From assembly GCA_024404145.1 (NCBI GenBank), contig JAKSQK010000002.1:104646-168645 (forward strand): 64,000 bases of DNA, read 5' to 3'. Origin of the DNA: Clostridia bacterium. Its GTDB lineage: Bacteria > Bacillota > Clostridia > Oscillospirales > Acutalibacteraceae. The notes beneath the pieces are model-generated. The model made no database searches. It worked only from the letters and a program-made list of their open reading frames with translations, and had not been told where the DNA came from. Position numbers and translations under genes: made by a program. Of this stretch, positions 33,962 to 42,142 are shown one piece after another; the stretch's first letter is position 1, and the number at the start of each line of letters is the position of its first letter.

Positions 33962-34744
33962 TTATATTATAACATTTCTCTTACAAGCTTCCTTGCATTT
34001 TCCACACGCAGTACAAAGGTTATAATCAATAGTTGCAAGATTATCTACAACCTTTACGGCATTGTTTGGACAAGCCCTTTCGCACATTCCGCAGCCGATA
34101 CAGGAAACATTACAGTTTTTAACAACGGGGGCGCCTTTTTTCTTGTTGTTGCATTTAACAAGAACTTTTGCACCCTTAGGAACGAGGGTTATAACTCCCT
34201 TAGGACAGGCATTTACGCATTTTGAACAGCCGACACATTTATCGGGACAGATAACCGGTTTTCCTTCCTTCATTTCGATAGCGCCGAAAGGACAAGCGTT
34301 ATAACAGTCGCCAAAACCGATACAGCCGTATTCGCAGGAGAGCGGTCCGCCATAGAGGAGGTTTGCCGCCGAGCAGGACATAAAGCCATCGTAACCGTAT
34401 TTTGTTTTGGTAATTTCTCGGTTGCCGCCGCATTTAACAAAGGCAACCATCGGGGTTGTATCAACCGAAACACCAAGAAGTTCGGCAAGAGCCGCTGCCG
34501 AAGCCGCTCCGCCGGGAGCGCATTTATTAGGTTCGGCTTCGCCGTTTGCAACCGCTTCGGCATAACCGTCGCAACCCGAATACCCACAGGCGCCGCAATT
34601 AGCGCCCGGAAGACATTCTCTTATCTTTTCCTGCTTTTCATCGGTTTTGACCGCCATAAATTTAGAGGCAAGTGCCAAACCGAGCCCTGCAATAAGACCG
34701 ATAATTCCTACAACGATAATGGGCCAAAAAATATTTCCGAACAT
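33962..34744 (-). CDS. rnfB: Rnf complex subunit RnfB, polyferredoxin
   Basis: Accepts electrons from ferredoxin in the Rnf complex. 260 aa. One N-terminal membrane helix (about 5-27), then a Cys cluster CLPGANCGACGYSGC (Cys44, Cys50, Cys53, Cys58) of the Fe-S domain typical of RnfB, followed by ferredoxin-type groups CIGFGDCYNACP, CVGCSKCVNACP, CIGCGMCERACP and CTACGKCKEAC, each suited to a 4Fe-4S cluster. It is last gene of the rnfCDGEAB operon on the minus strand and is followed by the terminator at 33915-33956. Confidence 0.96.
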   Translation of the reverse strand: MFGNIFWPIIVVGIIGLIAGLGLALASKFMAVKTDEKQEKIRECLPGANCGACGYSGCDGYAEAVANGEAEPNKCAPGGAASAAALAELLGVSVDTTPMVAFVKCGGNREITKTKYGYDGFMSCSAANLLYGGPLSCEYGCIGFGDCYNACPFGAIEMKEGKPVICPDKCVGCSKCVNACPKGVITLVPKGAKVLVKCNNKKKGAPVVKNCNVSCIGCGMCERACPNNAVKVVDNLATIDYNLCTACGKCKEACKRNVII

Positions 34745-34747
34745 ATT

Positions 34748-35332
34748 TTAACCCCCTATTCCCGCAAAGCCCAAGAAAGAAAGGGAAACGAGAGCCGCCG
34801 CAACGAGCGTTATCGGAAGTCCCTTCAAGAACTCGGGAATATCGGCAGTTTCAAGTTTTTCTCTTACTCCTGCGAAAAGAATCATCGCAAGCATAAAGCC
34901 AAGCCCTGCCGCCAAAGCGTTAAATAAGCTCGAAACAAAATCAAGTTTATTCTGAACATTTATAAGCGTGATACCAAGCACGGCACAGTTAGTTGTTATA
35001 AGAGGCAGATAAATGCCGAGCGCCTTATAAATGGGCGGAATATACTTCTTTAACACTATTTCGATAAGTTGAACTATCGCCGCAATAACGAGGATAAATA
35101 CAACCGTTTGGAGATAGTTATAATCCTGCTTCAAAATATATGTATCAATGGGCCATGTAACCGCCGAGGCGATAACCATAACGAGCGTTACGGCGATACT
35201 CATTGAAAGCGCCGTTTTAACCTTTTTGGAAACACCCAAAAACGGGCAGATACCCAAAAATTTTGAAAGCACCATATTGTTTGTTAAAATTCCGGCAAGT
35301 AAAATTGAGGTTATGGCAGTAACTTTATTCAT
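34748..35332 (-). CDS. rnfA: Rnf complex subunit RnfA
   Basis: Integral membrane subunit that with RnfE forms the inverted pair at the ion-translocation core. 194 aa with about six membrane helices. Family features: NNMVLSKFLGICPFLGVSKK near residues 17-36, LPLITTNCAVLG and FAGVREKLE. The conserved Cys in GICPF and in TNCA would bind the intramembrane Fe-S cluster found between RnfA and RnfE. The start overlaps the rnfE stop by one base; rnfB follows 3 bp after the stop. Confidence 0.96.
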   Translation of the reverse strand: MNKVTAITSILLAGILTNNMVLSKFLGICPFLGVSKKVKTALSMSIAVTLVMVIASAVTWPIDTYILKQDYNYLQTVVFILVIAAIVQLIEIVLKKYIPPIYKALGIYLPLITTNCAVLGITLINVQNKLDFVSSLFNALAAGLGFMLAMILFAGVREKLETADIPEFLKGLPITLVAAALVSLSFLGFAGIGG

Positions 35333-36018
35333 TATGCTTTAACCTCGCTTTCCGTACAGTTGGTCTTTTGGCAGACACTTGCCATAGGACAAGTTTCGCA
35401 ACCTAAATGCTCAACCGCTTTCTTGCCGTTTCTTTTAGCAAGAGCATTAGAGGCGGCAACGAGCATACCGAAAACGAAAAATCCGCCCGGAGGCAAGAGG
35501 AAAATAACCATAGGGGTAATATGATTTGCGGTAACGGTTAAGCCGAAAACGGTTCCGTTGCCCAAAAGTTCTCTTATCATACCCATTAAAGTCAATGTGC
35601 AGGTAAAACCGACACCCATTCCGAGACCGTCAAGAATACTCGGTAAAACGGGGTTTTTTGAAGCAAACATCTCTGCTCTTGCAAGGATTATGCAGTTAAC
35701 AACAATAAGCGGAAGAAATATACCGAGCGATTTATCAATACTCGGCGCAAATGCTTTAACGAGCATTTGAACTACGCTTACAAAACCTGCAATAATGGTA
35801 ATAAATGCGGGTATTCTAACCTTATCGGGAATAACCTTTCTGAGAAGCGATATGGCGGCATTTGAGCATATAAGAACTGCCGTTGCCGCAAGGCCCATAC
35901 CGATACCGTTTTTTGCGGCGGTTGTAACCGCAAGAGTAGGACAGGTTCCGAGAACAAGTCTTAAAGTCGGGTTTTCGGTTATGATACCGTTTGTTAAAGT
36001 TTTTAGGTTTTTATTCAT
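35332..36018 (-). CDS. rnfE: Rnf complex subunit RnfE
   Basis: Integral membrane subunit, homologous to RnfA in inverted topology. 228 aa, about six helices. Family motifs: TENPTLRLVLGTCPTLAVTT near the N-terminus, the LPLIVVNCIILARAEMFA segment, and a C-terminal extension KKAVEHLGCETCPMASVCQKTNC that is Cys-rich. That tail (six Cys in about 30 residues) is longer than in classical RnfE and may bind metal or just be lineage-specific. GGAGGGCG precedes the ATG; rnfG ends 2 bp upstream. Confidence 0.95.
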   Translation of the reverse strand: MNKNLKTLTNGIITENPTLRLVLGTCPTLAVTTAAKNGIGMGLAATAVLICSNAAISLLRKVIPDKVRIPAFITIIAGFVSVVQMLVKAFAPSIDKSLGIFLPLIVVNCIILARAEMFASKNPVLPSILDGLGMGVGFTCTLTLMGMIRELLGNGTVFGLTVTANHITPMVIFLLPPGGFFVFGMLVAASNALAKRNGKKAVEHLGCETCPMASVCQKTNCTESEVKA

Positions 36019-36020
36019 AA

Positions 36021-36605
36021 CTAATCGCCCTCCTTTTCGAGATAATTATAGTAAGAAATTGCCTTATTAACGGCATTTTTTATTGCGGTTGAGGAAATTG
36101 TGGCGCCCGTTACGGCTTCAACTTCGTTTTTATCCTTATCGGCGCCGTTTTTAACTATCTTTGTTTCGGTTTTTGCCGAAAGACCGCTGAAAGCGCCGTA
36201 CCATTCGGGATTTCCGGCATTTTGACCGAGCCCCGGAGTTTCGCCCGAAACATCAAGAACCTTTACCGCCTTAATCGTTCCGTCAAGATTTACGGCGGTC
36301 ATAACCTTATCGTCTCCGCCGTAACCCTTTTCGGCTGTTACAAAAATATATCCGATTTCTTCGCCGTTTTTTGCAATATAATATGTAAACTCTTCGCCCT
36401 CAAGCATAGCCGTATTTTCCTCATAGGTTTCGGCATTCATAACCTCTTTCATAGAGTCGGCCTGAGTTTTCTCTTCCTGTTCCTTTATAGGATTTTTCGT
36501 TTCCATATTTGTTACGGCAAGGGCGCCTGTTACGACAACGCATATTAAAACCATAACAACGGTAGGAATGATTATGCCTTTGTTTTCTTCGAAAAACTTT
36601 TTCAT
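36021..36605 (-). CDS. rnfG: Rnf complex subunit RnfG, covalently flavinylated
   Basis: Carries a covalently bound FMN on the outer side of the membrane. 194 aa: one N-terminal helix (GIIIPTVVMVLICVVVTGAL, about 10-29) then an FMN-binding domain. The attachment motif is EAVTGATISS with Thr169 as the expected acceptor for ApbE, whose gene is at 6611-7573. GYGGDDKVM and PGLGQNAG are family features. GGAGGGCT precedes the ATG. It is between rnfD and rnfE, with gaps of 3 and 2 bp. Confidence 0.95.
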   Translation of the reverse strand: MKKFFEENKGIIIPTVVMVLICVVVTGALAVTNMETKNPIKEQEEKTQADSMKEVMNAETYEENTAMLEGEEFTYYIAKNGEEIGYIFVTAEKGYGGDDKVMTAVNLDGTIKAVKVLDVSGETPGLGQNAGNPEWYGAFSGLSAKTETKIVKNGADKDKNEVEAVTGATISSTAIKNAVNKAISYYNYLEKEGD

Positions 36606-36608
36606 ATA

Positions 36609-37559
36609 TCAGCCCTCCTTTGGTAAACCGAACGGTTTGCGGCGGGTTAGTTTATCAATTTGCGGAGCCAGAATATTCATAAGAATAATGGAATATGAAA
36701 CACCTTCGGGCAGGTTGCCCCATTTTCTTATAACAAATGTTATAAGACCGCAACCGATACCGAAAACGAGTTTCCCGAGATTTGTTGTCGGGCTTGTAAC
36801 ATAATCGGTAGCCATAAATATAGCACCCAAGAAAAGTCCGCCCGATAAAACGAAATAGAGCGTTTCGTTTATGTTAAACGAGAAAAGATAGGTCATAACC
36901 GCAACCGTTCCGATAAAGGATACGGGGATAATGGGATTTATAACCTTTCTGAGAACTAAATAGATACCGCCCAAAAGCAGTAAAAATGCCGAGGTTTCGC
37001 CGATAGCACCCGAATTCATTCCGAAAAAGAGGCTTTTAAGCGAGGGCGCCGCTTCTTTACCGTAAAGCATAAGCGGAGTTGCGCTTGAAACGGTATCAAC
37101 ACCGAGTTTTGAAATCGGTTCGAGATAACTTCCGGCACTTGCCATTGCAGTCGGGAAAGAAACGAGCAAAACAATTCTGGCGCCTATTGCGGGATTAACG
37201 AAGTTATATCCGAGACCGCCGAACATCTGCTTTACAACGATTATTGCCGCAAAAGAGCCGATGGCGGCAACAAACAGCGGTGTTTTCGGGGGAAGGTTAA
37301 GACCTAACAAAAGCCCCGTAACGATGGCGGAAAAATCGCCTACCGACTGCGGTTTTTTAAGAATAATATTCCATAAAAACTCGAAAACTATCGCCGATAA
37401 AACGCAGGTGCAAACGACTGCGGCGGCGGAAATACCGAAGATTATAATGCCGTAAACCGTTGCCGGAATCAGGGCGATTATAACATCAAGCATAATTCCC
37501 GAAGTTGTATCACGGTGGCGGATATGGGGGGACGAGGAAACAACCAAAGAATCTTTCAT
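36609..37559 (-). CDS. rnfD: Rnf complex subunit RnfD, covalently flavinylated
   Basis: Membrane subunit homologous to NqrB with a covalent FMN and a riboflavin site. 316 aa, about ten helices. The N-terminal VSSSPHIRHRDTTSGIMLDV is characteristic, as is the flavin acceptor motif DTVSSAT with Thr161 as likely acceptor. Family segments near the C-terminus: FMATDYVTSPTT and GNLPEGVSYSIILMN. It lies 1 bp after rnfC. The pair rnfD and rnfG are the two ApbE targets in the window. Confidence 0.95.
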   Translation of the reverse strand: MKDSLVVSSSPHIRHRDTTSGIMLDVIIALIPATVYGIIIFGISAAAVVCTCVLSAIVFEFLWNIILKKPQSVGDFSAIVTGLLLGLNLPPKTPLFVAAIGSFAAIIVVKQMFGGLGYNFVNPAIGARIVLLVSFPTAMASAGSYLEPISKLGVDTVSSATPLMLYGKEAAPSLKSLFFGMNSGAIGETSAFLLLLGGIYLVLRKVINPIIPVSFIGTVAVMTYLFSFNINETLYFVLSGGLFLGAIFMATDYVTSPTTNLGKLVFGIGCGLITFVIRKWGNLPEGVSYSIILMNILAPQIDKLTRRKPFGLPKEG

Positions 37560-37560
37560 T

Positions 37561-38880
37561 TTATTTTTTTCTCCTTAACTCGGCTTTTGCAACCCTCATA
37601 ATTTGAGTCAGCGGTCTTTTTGCCGGACAAACATAAGAGCAGCTGCCGCATTCCATACATAGATTAACATTAAGTTCGGCATACGCATCTGAGTTGCCGA
37701 CACGGTTTGCCGCTTCGACCTTTGCGGGAGTAAGCCCTAACGGGCAGTTTCTTGCACATCTTCCGCAGCGGATACAGGGCGTTGCCGTTATCGGTTTTTG
37801 CGGATTTAATACCAAAATACCGTTTGTTCTTTTTTCAACAACCGCCGATTTATCAACAACGCAGGTTCCCATCATCGGTCCGCCTGTCAGTATCTTTTCG
37901 TAGGTTTCGGCGATTTCGAGCGTATCAAGAATTTCCGAAATTTCCGTTCCTATCGGTATTAAAAGATTTTTAGGGGTTAAAACGGCATCGCCGTCAACCG
38001 TTACCCTCTTATGAGTAAGGGGCATACCGCTTTTAATAAATCTGTAAAGCGTTCCTATACTCGTTACATTCATAACAAGACAGCCGATATCGCCGGGCAG
38101 TTTGCCGAGGGGCAAAACCCTGCCGGTTGCCGAATATATGAGAACCTTTTCGGCGCCCTGCGGATAACTTGACGGAAGGCGCATAAGTTTAACCTTATCG
38201 TATTTATCCCTTTTATCACTCGCCATTTCGAAAAGTTTTTTAATTGCCTTCGGCTTATTTGACTCAACGCAAATTACAACCTGTTCAAGTTCCAAAATAT
38301 CTTTTATTAGATATATTCCTTCCAAAACATCGTTGTATTTTTCCATACATTCACGGTAGTCGGCAGTGAGAAACGGCTCACACTCGGCGGCATTTACAAC
38401 CAATGTATCGAGTTTTGTTTCCTTTGGCGGATTAAGTTTTATATGGGTTGGGAAACCGGCTCCGCCTAGACCTACAAGACCGCATTCCTTTGCCGCCGAA
38501 ATAAGGTCTTCCTTTGTTTTGACCTCAAACGGCTTCAAATTCGGGTCGGGCTCGTTTTGCATATCCGATTCTATTTCTATGTAATCAATTTTATTTCCCG
38601 TTATATCTCTTGAAGTTATTGCCGTAACGGTTCCCGAAACAGAAGAATGAATGGGAGCCGAAACAAAGGCATCGCTGAATGCGATTTTCGTTCCGACAAA
38701 AACCTTGCTTCCTACCTCAACGCAGGGCGTACAGGGTGCGCCGATATTCATACTCATCGGTATCGAAACTTTTTTGGGGTTAAAGCGGACCGTTTCCGTT
38801 TCGGCGGTAGTTTTGCTATGGGGCAGTTTTATCGCCGTTCCGATTTTCTTTACGGGAGACAGTATTCTTTCTTTTTCCAT
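37561..38880 (-). CDS. rnfC: Rnf complex subunit RnfC, NADH-binding
   Basis: Peripheral subunit that reduces NAD+ with electrons from ferredoxin, coupling this to Na+ or H+ export. 439 aa. N-terminal beta domain, then GLVGLGGAGFPTHIKL (about residues 134-149, NADH/FMN-binding Gly-rich loop), VNAAECEPFLTADYR, and two 4Fe-4S motifs CIRCGRCARNCPLGL and CMECGSCSYVCPAKR near the C-terminus. GGAGGG precedes the ATG. First gene of rnfCDGEAB; promoter at 38919-38947. The order C-D-G-E-A-B is that of clostridial Rnf. Confidence 0.97.
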   Translation of the reverse strand: MEKERILSPVKKIGTAIKLPHSKTTAETETVRFNPKKVSIPMSMNIGAPCTPCVEVGSKVFVGTKIAFSDAFVSAPIHSSVSGTVTAITSRDITGNKIDYIEIESDMQNEPDPNLKPFEVKTKEDLISAAKECGLVGLGGAGFPTHIKLNPPKETKLDTLVVNAAECEPFLTADYRECMEKYNDVLEGIYLIKDILELEQVVICVESNKPKAIKKLFEMASDKRDKYDKVKLMRLPSSYPQGAEKVLIYSATGRVLPLGKLPGDIGCLVMNVTSIGTLYRFIKSGMPLTHKRVTVDGDAVLTPKNLLIPIGTEISEILDTLEIAETYEKILTGGPMMGTCVVDKSAVVEKRTNGILVLNPQKPITATPCIRCGRCARNCPLGLTPAKVEAANRVGNSDAYAELNVNLCMECGSCSYVCPAKRPLTQIMRVAKAELRRKK

Positions 38881-38918
38881 TTTTGCCCTCCATTCAAAAT
38901 ATAGGCATTTACCTTTTA

Positions 38919-38947
38919 ATTTTACACTATTCTATATATTATTACAA
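38919..38947 (-). promoter_or_regulatory. Promoter of the rnf operon
   Basis: Minus strand TTGTAA (38942-38947), 17-bp spacer, TAAAAT (38919-38924). Predicted start about 30 nt before rnfC. Confidence 0.65.
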
Positions 38948-38980
38948 GAGATTTTATATGGTTTTTTGGTGGAAACCTAA

Positions 38981-39010
38981 AAAAGAATGCGCAAAACGGC
39001 GCATTCTTTT
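38981..39010 (-). terminator. Terminator after malQ
   Basis: AAAAGAATGCGC (38981-38992) pairs with GCGCATTCTTTT (38999-39010); on the minus strand a T-run follows. The malQ stop lies at its upstream edge. Confidence 0.88.
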
Positions 39011-40475
39011 ATTTTCTTGCTATATTGAGAATTGTTGTTTTCAAAGAGTCGGATATATAGTCCCTTTTTAGCCGAAATTCCCAGTTGCCCTTAGGAATGC
39101 CCGGTACATTTATCCTCGAATTTTCGTCAAGCATAAGATAGTCGCTTATCGGTATGATAACGGTATTTGCCGAAGTATCCATCGCAAATTTTATCATATT
39201 AAGCGGTATTTCAAGTTCGGGATTTATGCTTTCTATAATCCTTTTTTCATAGTCGTTTGTTTCGTTATAGTAGCCAAGCATGGTATTGTTATCATGCGTT
39301 CCCGTATATAAAACACAGTTTTCACCGTAGTTTTCGGGGTTATGCGGATTATCTTTTTGACCGCAAATACCGAACTGCAAAACCTTCATATTCGGGAATC
39401 CCGTTTGCGAAACAAGTTCTTTAACAAGTTTTGAATCGGCGCCCAAATCTTCGGCGATTATCTTCATATTCTTTATTTCTCTTTCGGCGGTCTGCCAAAA
39501 ATCCATTCCTACTCCCGTTTCCCATTTGCCCTCGGTTGCATCTTTGTTTCCGAAAGGAATTGTATAGTAATCGGCAAAGGCACGGAAATGGTCTATCCTT
39601 ACAACATCAAAAACCTTGAAATAATGTTTAAGCCGTTTTATCCACCAGCCGTAACCCGTTTTTCTTAAATGCTCAAAGTTATATACGGGGTTGCCCCAAA
39701 GCTGACCGGTTGCCGAAAAATAATCGGGCGGAACACCGGCAACAAGTTTCGGCACAAAGTTTTCGTCTACCAAAAAGTTCTCGGGGTTACTCCAAACATC
39801 GGCGCTGTCGGGGGAAACATAAAACGGAATATCACCTATAAGCATTATTCCCTTTTGTTTGGCATAGCGTTTTAGCTCAAAATACTGCGCATAGAAAAAA
39901 TACTGTGCAATTTTATAAAACCTTACGGTTTTTTCGTTATCGTTTATGAATGTCTTATAATCTTCGCCCTGCTTTTTGAGGATAAAATCGGGAATATCCG
40001 TCAAAAACTCGGTATTGTATATTTCGAGCGCCGTCATAAAAACAGCATAAGAATCAAGCCAATATGCATTTTCCGAAAGGAAAACCTTATAATCGCTTTT
40101 CTCGGTATCAAAGTTTTCCGCCGCCTCTTTTATGAGCGGAATTTTATATTTTTTAACCGCCTTATAATCGACTTTTTCGTAAACTTCGTTTCTTTTAATC
40201 TTTGAAAGAGAAAGCAGTCCCTCATGGGCTAAAATATCGAGGTCGATATACAAAATCTCCCCCGCAAAGCAGGAAGGAGATTTATAAGGCGAATTGCCTT
40301 CGCCGAGCGGAACTAACGGGAGCATCTGCCAATACTTCTGTTTTGTATCGCATAAAAGGTCGATAAACTCATAAGCCCTCATACCGAGCGTTCCGATACC
40401 GCAGTCGCTCGGGAGAGAAGACAAGGGCAAAAGTATTCCGCTTTTTCTTTTTGGCAGTTCATCCCTTAACAGCAC
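39009..40475 (-). CDS. malQ: 4-alpha-glucanotransferase (GH77)
   Basis: Transfers alpha-1,4-glucan segments between maltodextrins. 488 aa. GH77 signatures: RKSGILLPLSSLPSDCGIGTLG at the N-terminus (split here as RKSGILLPLSSLPS and DCGIGTLG), YWQMLPLVPLGEGNSPY, the nucleophile region VVRIDHFRAF, the acid/base region IAEDLG, and the third acidic segment TGTHDNNT. The GTG at 40475 is used because AAAGGAG sits 9 bp upstream and the N-terminus aligns with the family. It overlaps the permease gene by 17 bp, so it is co-transcribed with a sugar importer: imported maltodextrin would be its substrate. Confidence 0.94.
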   Translation of the reverse strand: MLLRDELPKRKSGILLPLSSLPSDCGIGTLGMRAYEFIDLLCDTKQKYWQMLPLVPLGEGNSPYKSPSCFAGEILYIDLDILAHEGLLSLSKIKRNEVYEKVDYKAVKKYKIPLIKEAAENFDTEKSDYKVFLSENAYWLDSYAVFMTALEIYNTEFLTDIPDFILKKQGEDYKTFINDNEKTVRFYKIAQYFFYAQYFELKRYAKQKGIMLIGDIPFYVSPDSADVWSNPENFLVDENFVPKLVAGVPPDYFSATGQLWGNPVYNFEHLRKTGYGWWIKRLKHYFKVFDVVRIDHFRAFADYYTIPFGNKDATEGKWETGVGMDFWQTAEREIKNMKIIAEDLGADSKLVKELVSQTGFPNMKVLQFGICGQKDNPHNPENYGENCVLYTGTHDNNTMLGYYNETNDYEKRIIESINPELEIPLNMIKFAMDTSANTVIIPISDYLMLDENSRINVPGIPKGNWEFRLKRDYISDSLKTTILNIARK

Positions 40476-41292
40476 CTGCCGCCACTCCTTTTATAATATA
40501 TTTCTGACAGGTTAGATAAAATATTACAACCGGTACAACGCTTAAAACAAGCATTGCCATCATAGCGCCCATATCAACCGAACCGTAACCGCCTTTGAGA
40601 TACTGAACTGCAATGGGTATTGTTTTATAATCGCTTCCTATAACGAGATACGGAAGCAGATAGTCGTTCCAAATCCACATTGTATTGAGTATTGCAACGG
40701 TTATGGCGGTCGGTTTCAATATCGGGAAAACAACCTGCCAAAAGGTCATAAAAGCGTTGCAGCCGTCTATCGTTGCCGCTTCCTCAATGCCGATAGGCAC
40801 CGATTTTACAAATCCGGCAAACATAAAGACCGAAAGCCCCGCACCAAACCCTAAATATATTAGTATAATTCCATAGGGGTTGTCAAGACTTAAAACATTT
40901 GCGATTTTGCTCATTGTAAACATAACCATCTGAAAAGGTACTATCATAGACGACAGAAAGAGATAATATATGGCGTTTGTTGTTTTGTTATTGCGTCTTA
41001 TGATATACCACGCCGTCATCGAAGTAAATACAACTATCGCCGCAACCGAAAAAACGGTTATAAAAACCGACCAGAAAAAGGCGCTCATAAATCCCGTATT
41101 GTTTATGCCCGTTATATAATTTGAAAGTCCCGCAAAATTTTCCTTTGAAGGCAGTAAAAAAGGTGTTTGACTAATAGAAAACTTCGTCTTAAAAGAGTTA
41201 AGAAGCACAATAAATATCGGCGCCAGAAAAACGACTGCCAAAAACAGCAGGATTATAAACCATATCTTATCGGAAAATTTGCCCTTTTCCAT
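40459..41292 (-). CDS. Sugar ABC transporter permease, MalG type
   Basis: One of two membrane subunits of a CUT1-type sugar importer. 277 aa, six helices expected. The cytoplasmic EAA loop is visible as EEAATIDGCNAFMTFWQVVF (about residues 175-194). N-terminus IWFIILLFLAVVFLAPIFIVLLNS is typical. It lies 1 bp after the MalF-type gene and overlaps malQ. No ATPase gene is present in the cluster, so a shared ATPase of the MsmX type elsewhere would be needed. The maltodextrin substrate is inferred from malQ. Confidence 0.92.
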   Translation of the reverse strand: MEKGKFSDKIWFIILLFLAVVFLAPIFIVLLNSFKTKFSISQTPFLLPSKENFAGLSNYITGINNTGFMSAFFWSVFITVFSVAAIVVFTSMTAWYIIRRNNKTTNAIYYLFLSSMIVPFQMVMFTMSKIANVLSLDNPYGIILIYLGFGAGLSVFMFAGFVKSVPIGIEEAATIDGCNAFMTFWQVVFPILKPTAITVAILNTMWIWNDYLLPYLVIGSDYKTIPIAVQYLKGGYGSVDMGAMMAMLVLSVVPVVIFYLTCQKYIIKGVAAGAVKG

Positions 41293-41293
41293 A

Positions 41294-42139
41294 TCAGTTT
41301 AAAACCTCTTTTCGCCTTGTAAGATAAAGTTGCAAAAGCGCAATGAATGCAACTATTACCGAAAAAATGACCGCTTTCGCCTGACCTACTCCTTCAAAAC
41401 CTATTCTGCCGTAAAAGGTATTGTAAATATCGAGCGCTATCATCTGGGTTTTTTTGCCCGGAGCTCCCGCCGTCAGCGCTAAATTTTGGTCGAACAACTT
41501 AAAAGAGTTTGTTATTGTTAAGAAAAGGCAGATAGTGATAGAGGGCATTACCTGAGGAATCGTAATGTTGAAAAGAGTCCTTATAGGCCCTGCGCCGTCA
41601 ACCTTTGCCGCCTCGGAAATTTCGGTTGAAATGTTGTTTATTCCGGCTATATAAATAATCATCATATAACCTATCATTTGCCAATTCATAAGAACAATGA
41701 GTCCTATAAAGCCGTATTTCGGATTTGATGTTATCGAATATCCTAAAGGATAAAGAAATCCGTTTATTATAAGTTGCCAAATATAACCTAAAACTATTCC
41801 GCCTATAAGATTAGGCATAAAGAAGACCGTTCTGAAAAGATTGGTCCCCTTAATGCCCTTAGTTAAAATGAGCGCAAGTAAAAAAGCAATTAGGTTTATG
41901 CTTATTACCGATAAAACGGCAAATCTTACCGTAAAGTAAAGAGAGCTTAAAAACTCTTTATTATCGGTAAATGCCTTTATATAGTTAGCAAGTCCTACAA
42001 AGGTTGCGTCGGTTACGCTCGTAAAATCGCAAAACGAGAGATAAAATCCCATAATAAGCGGAATGAAAAAAGCGATAAAAAAGGCAACAAGAGTCGGCAA
42101 ACAAAAAACACCGAACCACTTATTAAGTCCCTTATACAT
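41294..42139 (-). CDS. Sugar ABC transporter permease, MalF type
   Basis: Partner membrane subunit of the same importer. 281 aa with six likely helices, lacking the long periplasmic P2 loop of E. coli MalF, as expected in Gram-positives. The EAA loop is EAAKVDGAGPIRTLFNITIP (about residues 193-212). First helix FGVFCLPTLVAFFIAFFIPL. It is 3 bp downstream of the substrate-binding gene and 1 bp upstream of the MalG-type gene, in the order SBP-MalF-MalG-MalQ. Confidence 0.93.
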   Translation of the reverse strand: MYKGLNKWFGVFCLPTLVAFFIAFFIPLIMGFYLSFCDFTSVTDATFVGLANYIKAFTDNKEFLSSLYFTVRFAVLSVISINLIAFLLALILTKGIKGTNLFRTVFFMPNLIGGIVLGYIWQLIINGFLYPLGYSITSNPKYGFIGLIVLMNWQMIGYMMIIYIAGINNISTEISEAAKVDGAGPIRTLFNITIPQVMPSITICLFLTITNSFKLFDQNLALTAGAPGKKTQMIALDIYNTFYGRIGFEGVGQAKAVIFSVIVAFIALLQLYLTRRKEVLN

Positions 42140-42142
42140 CTT

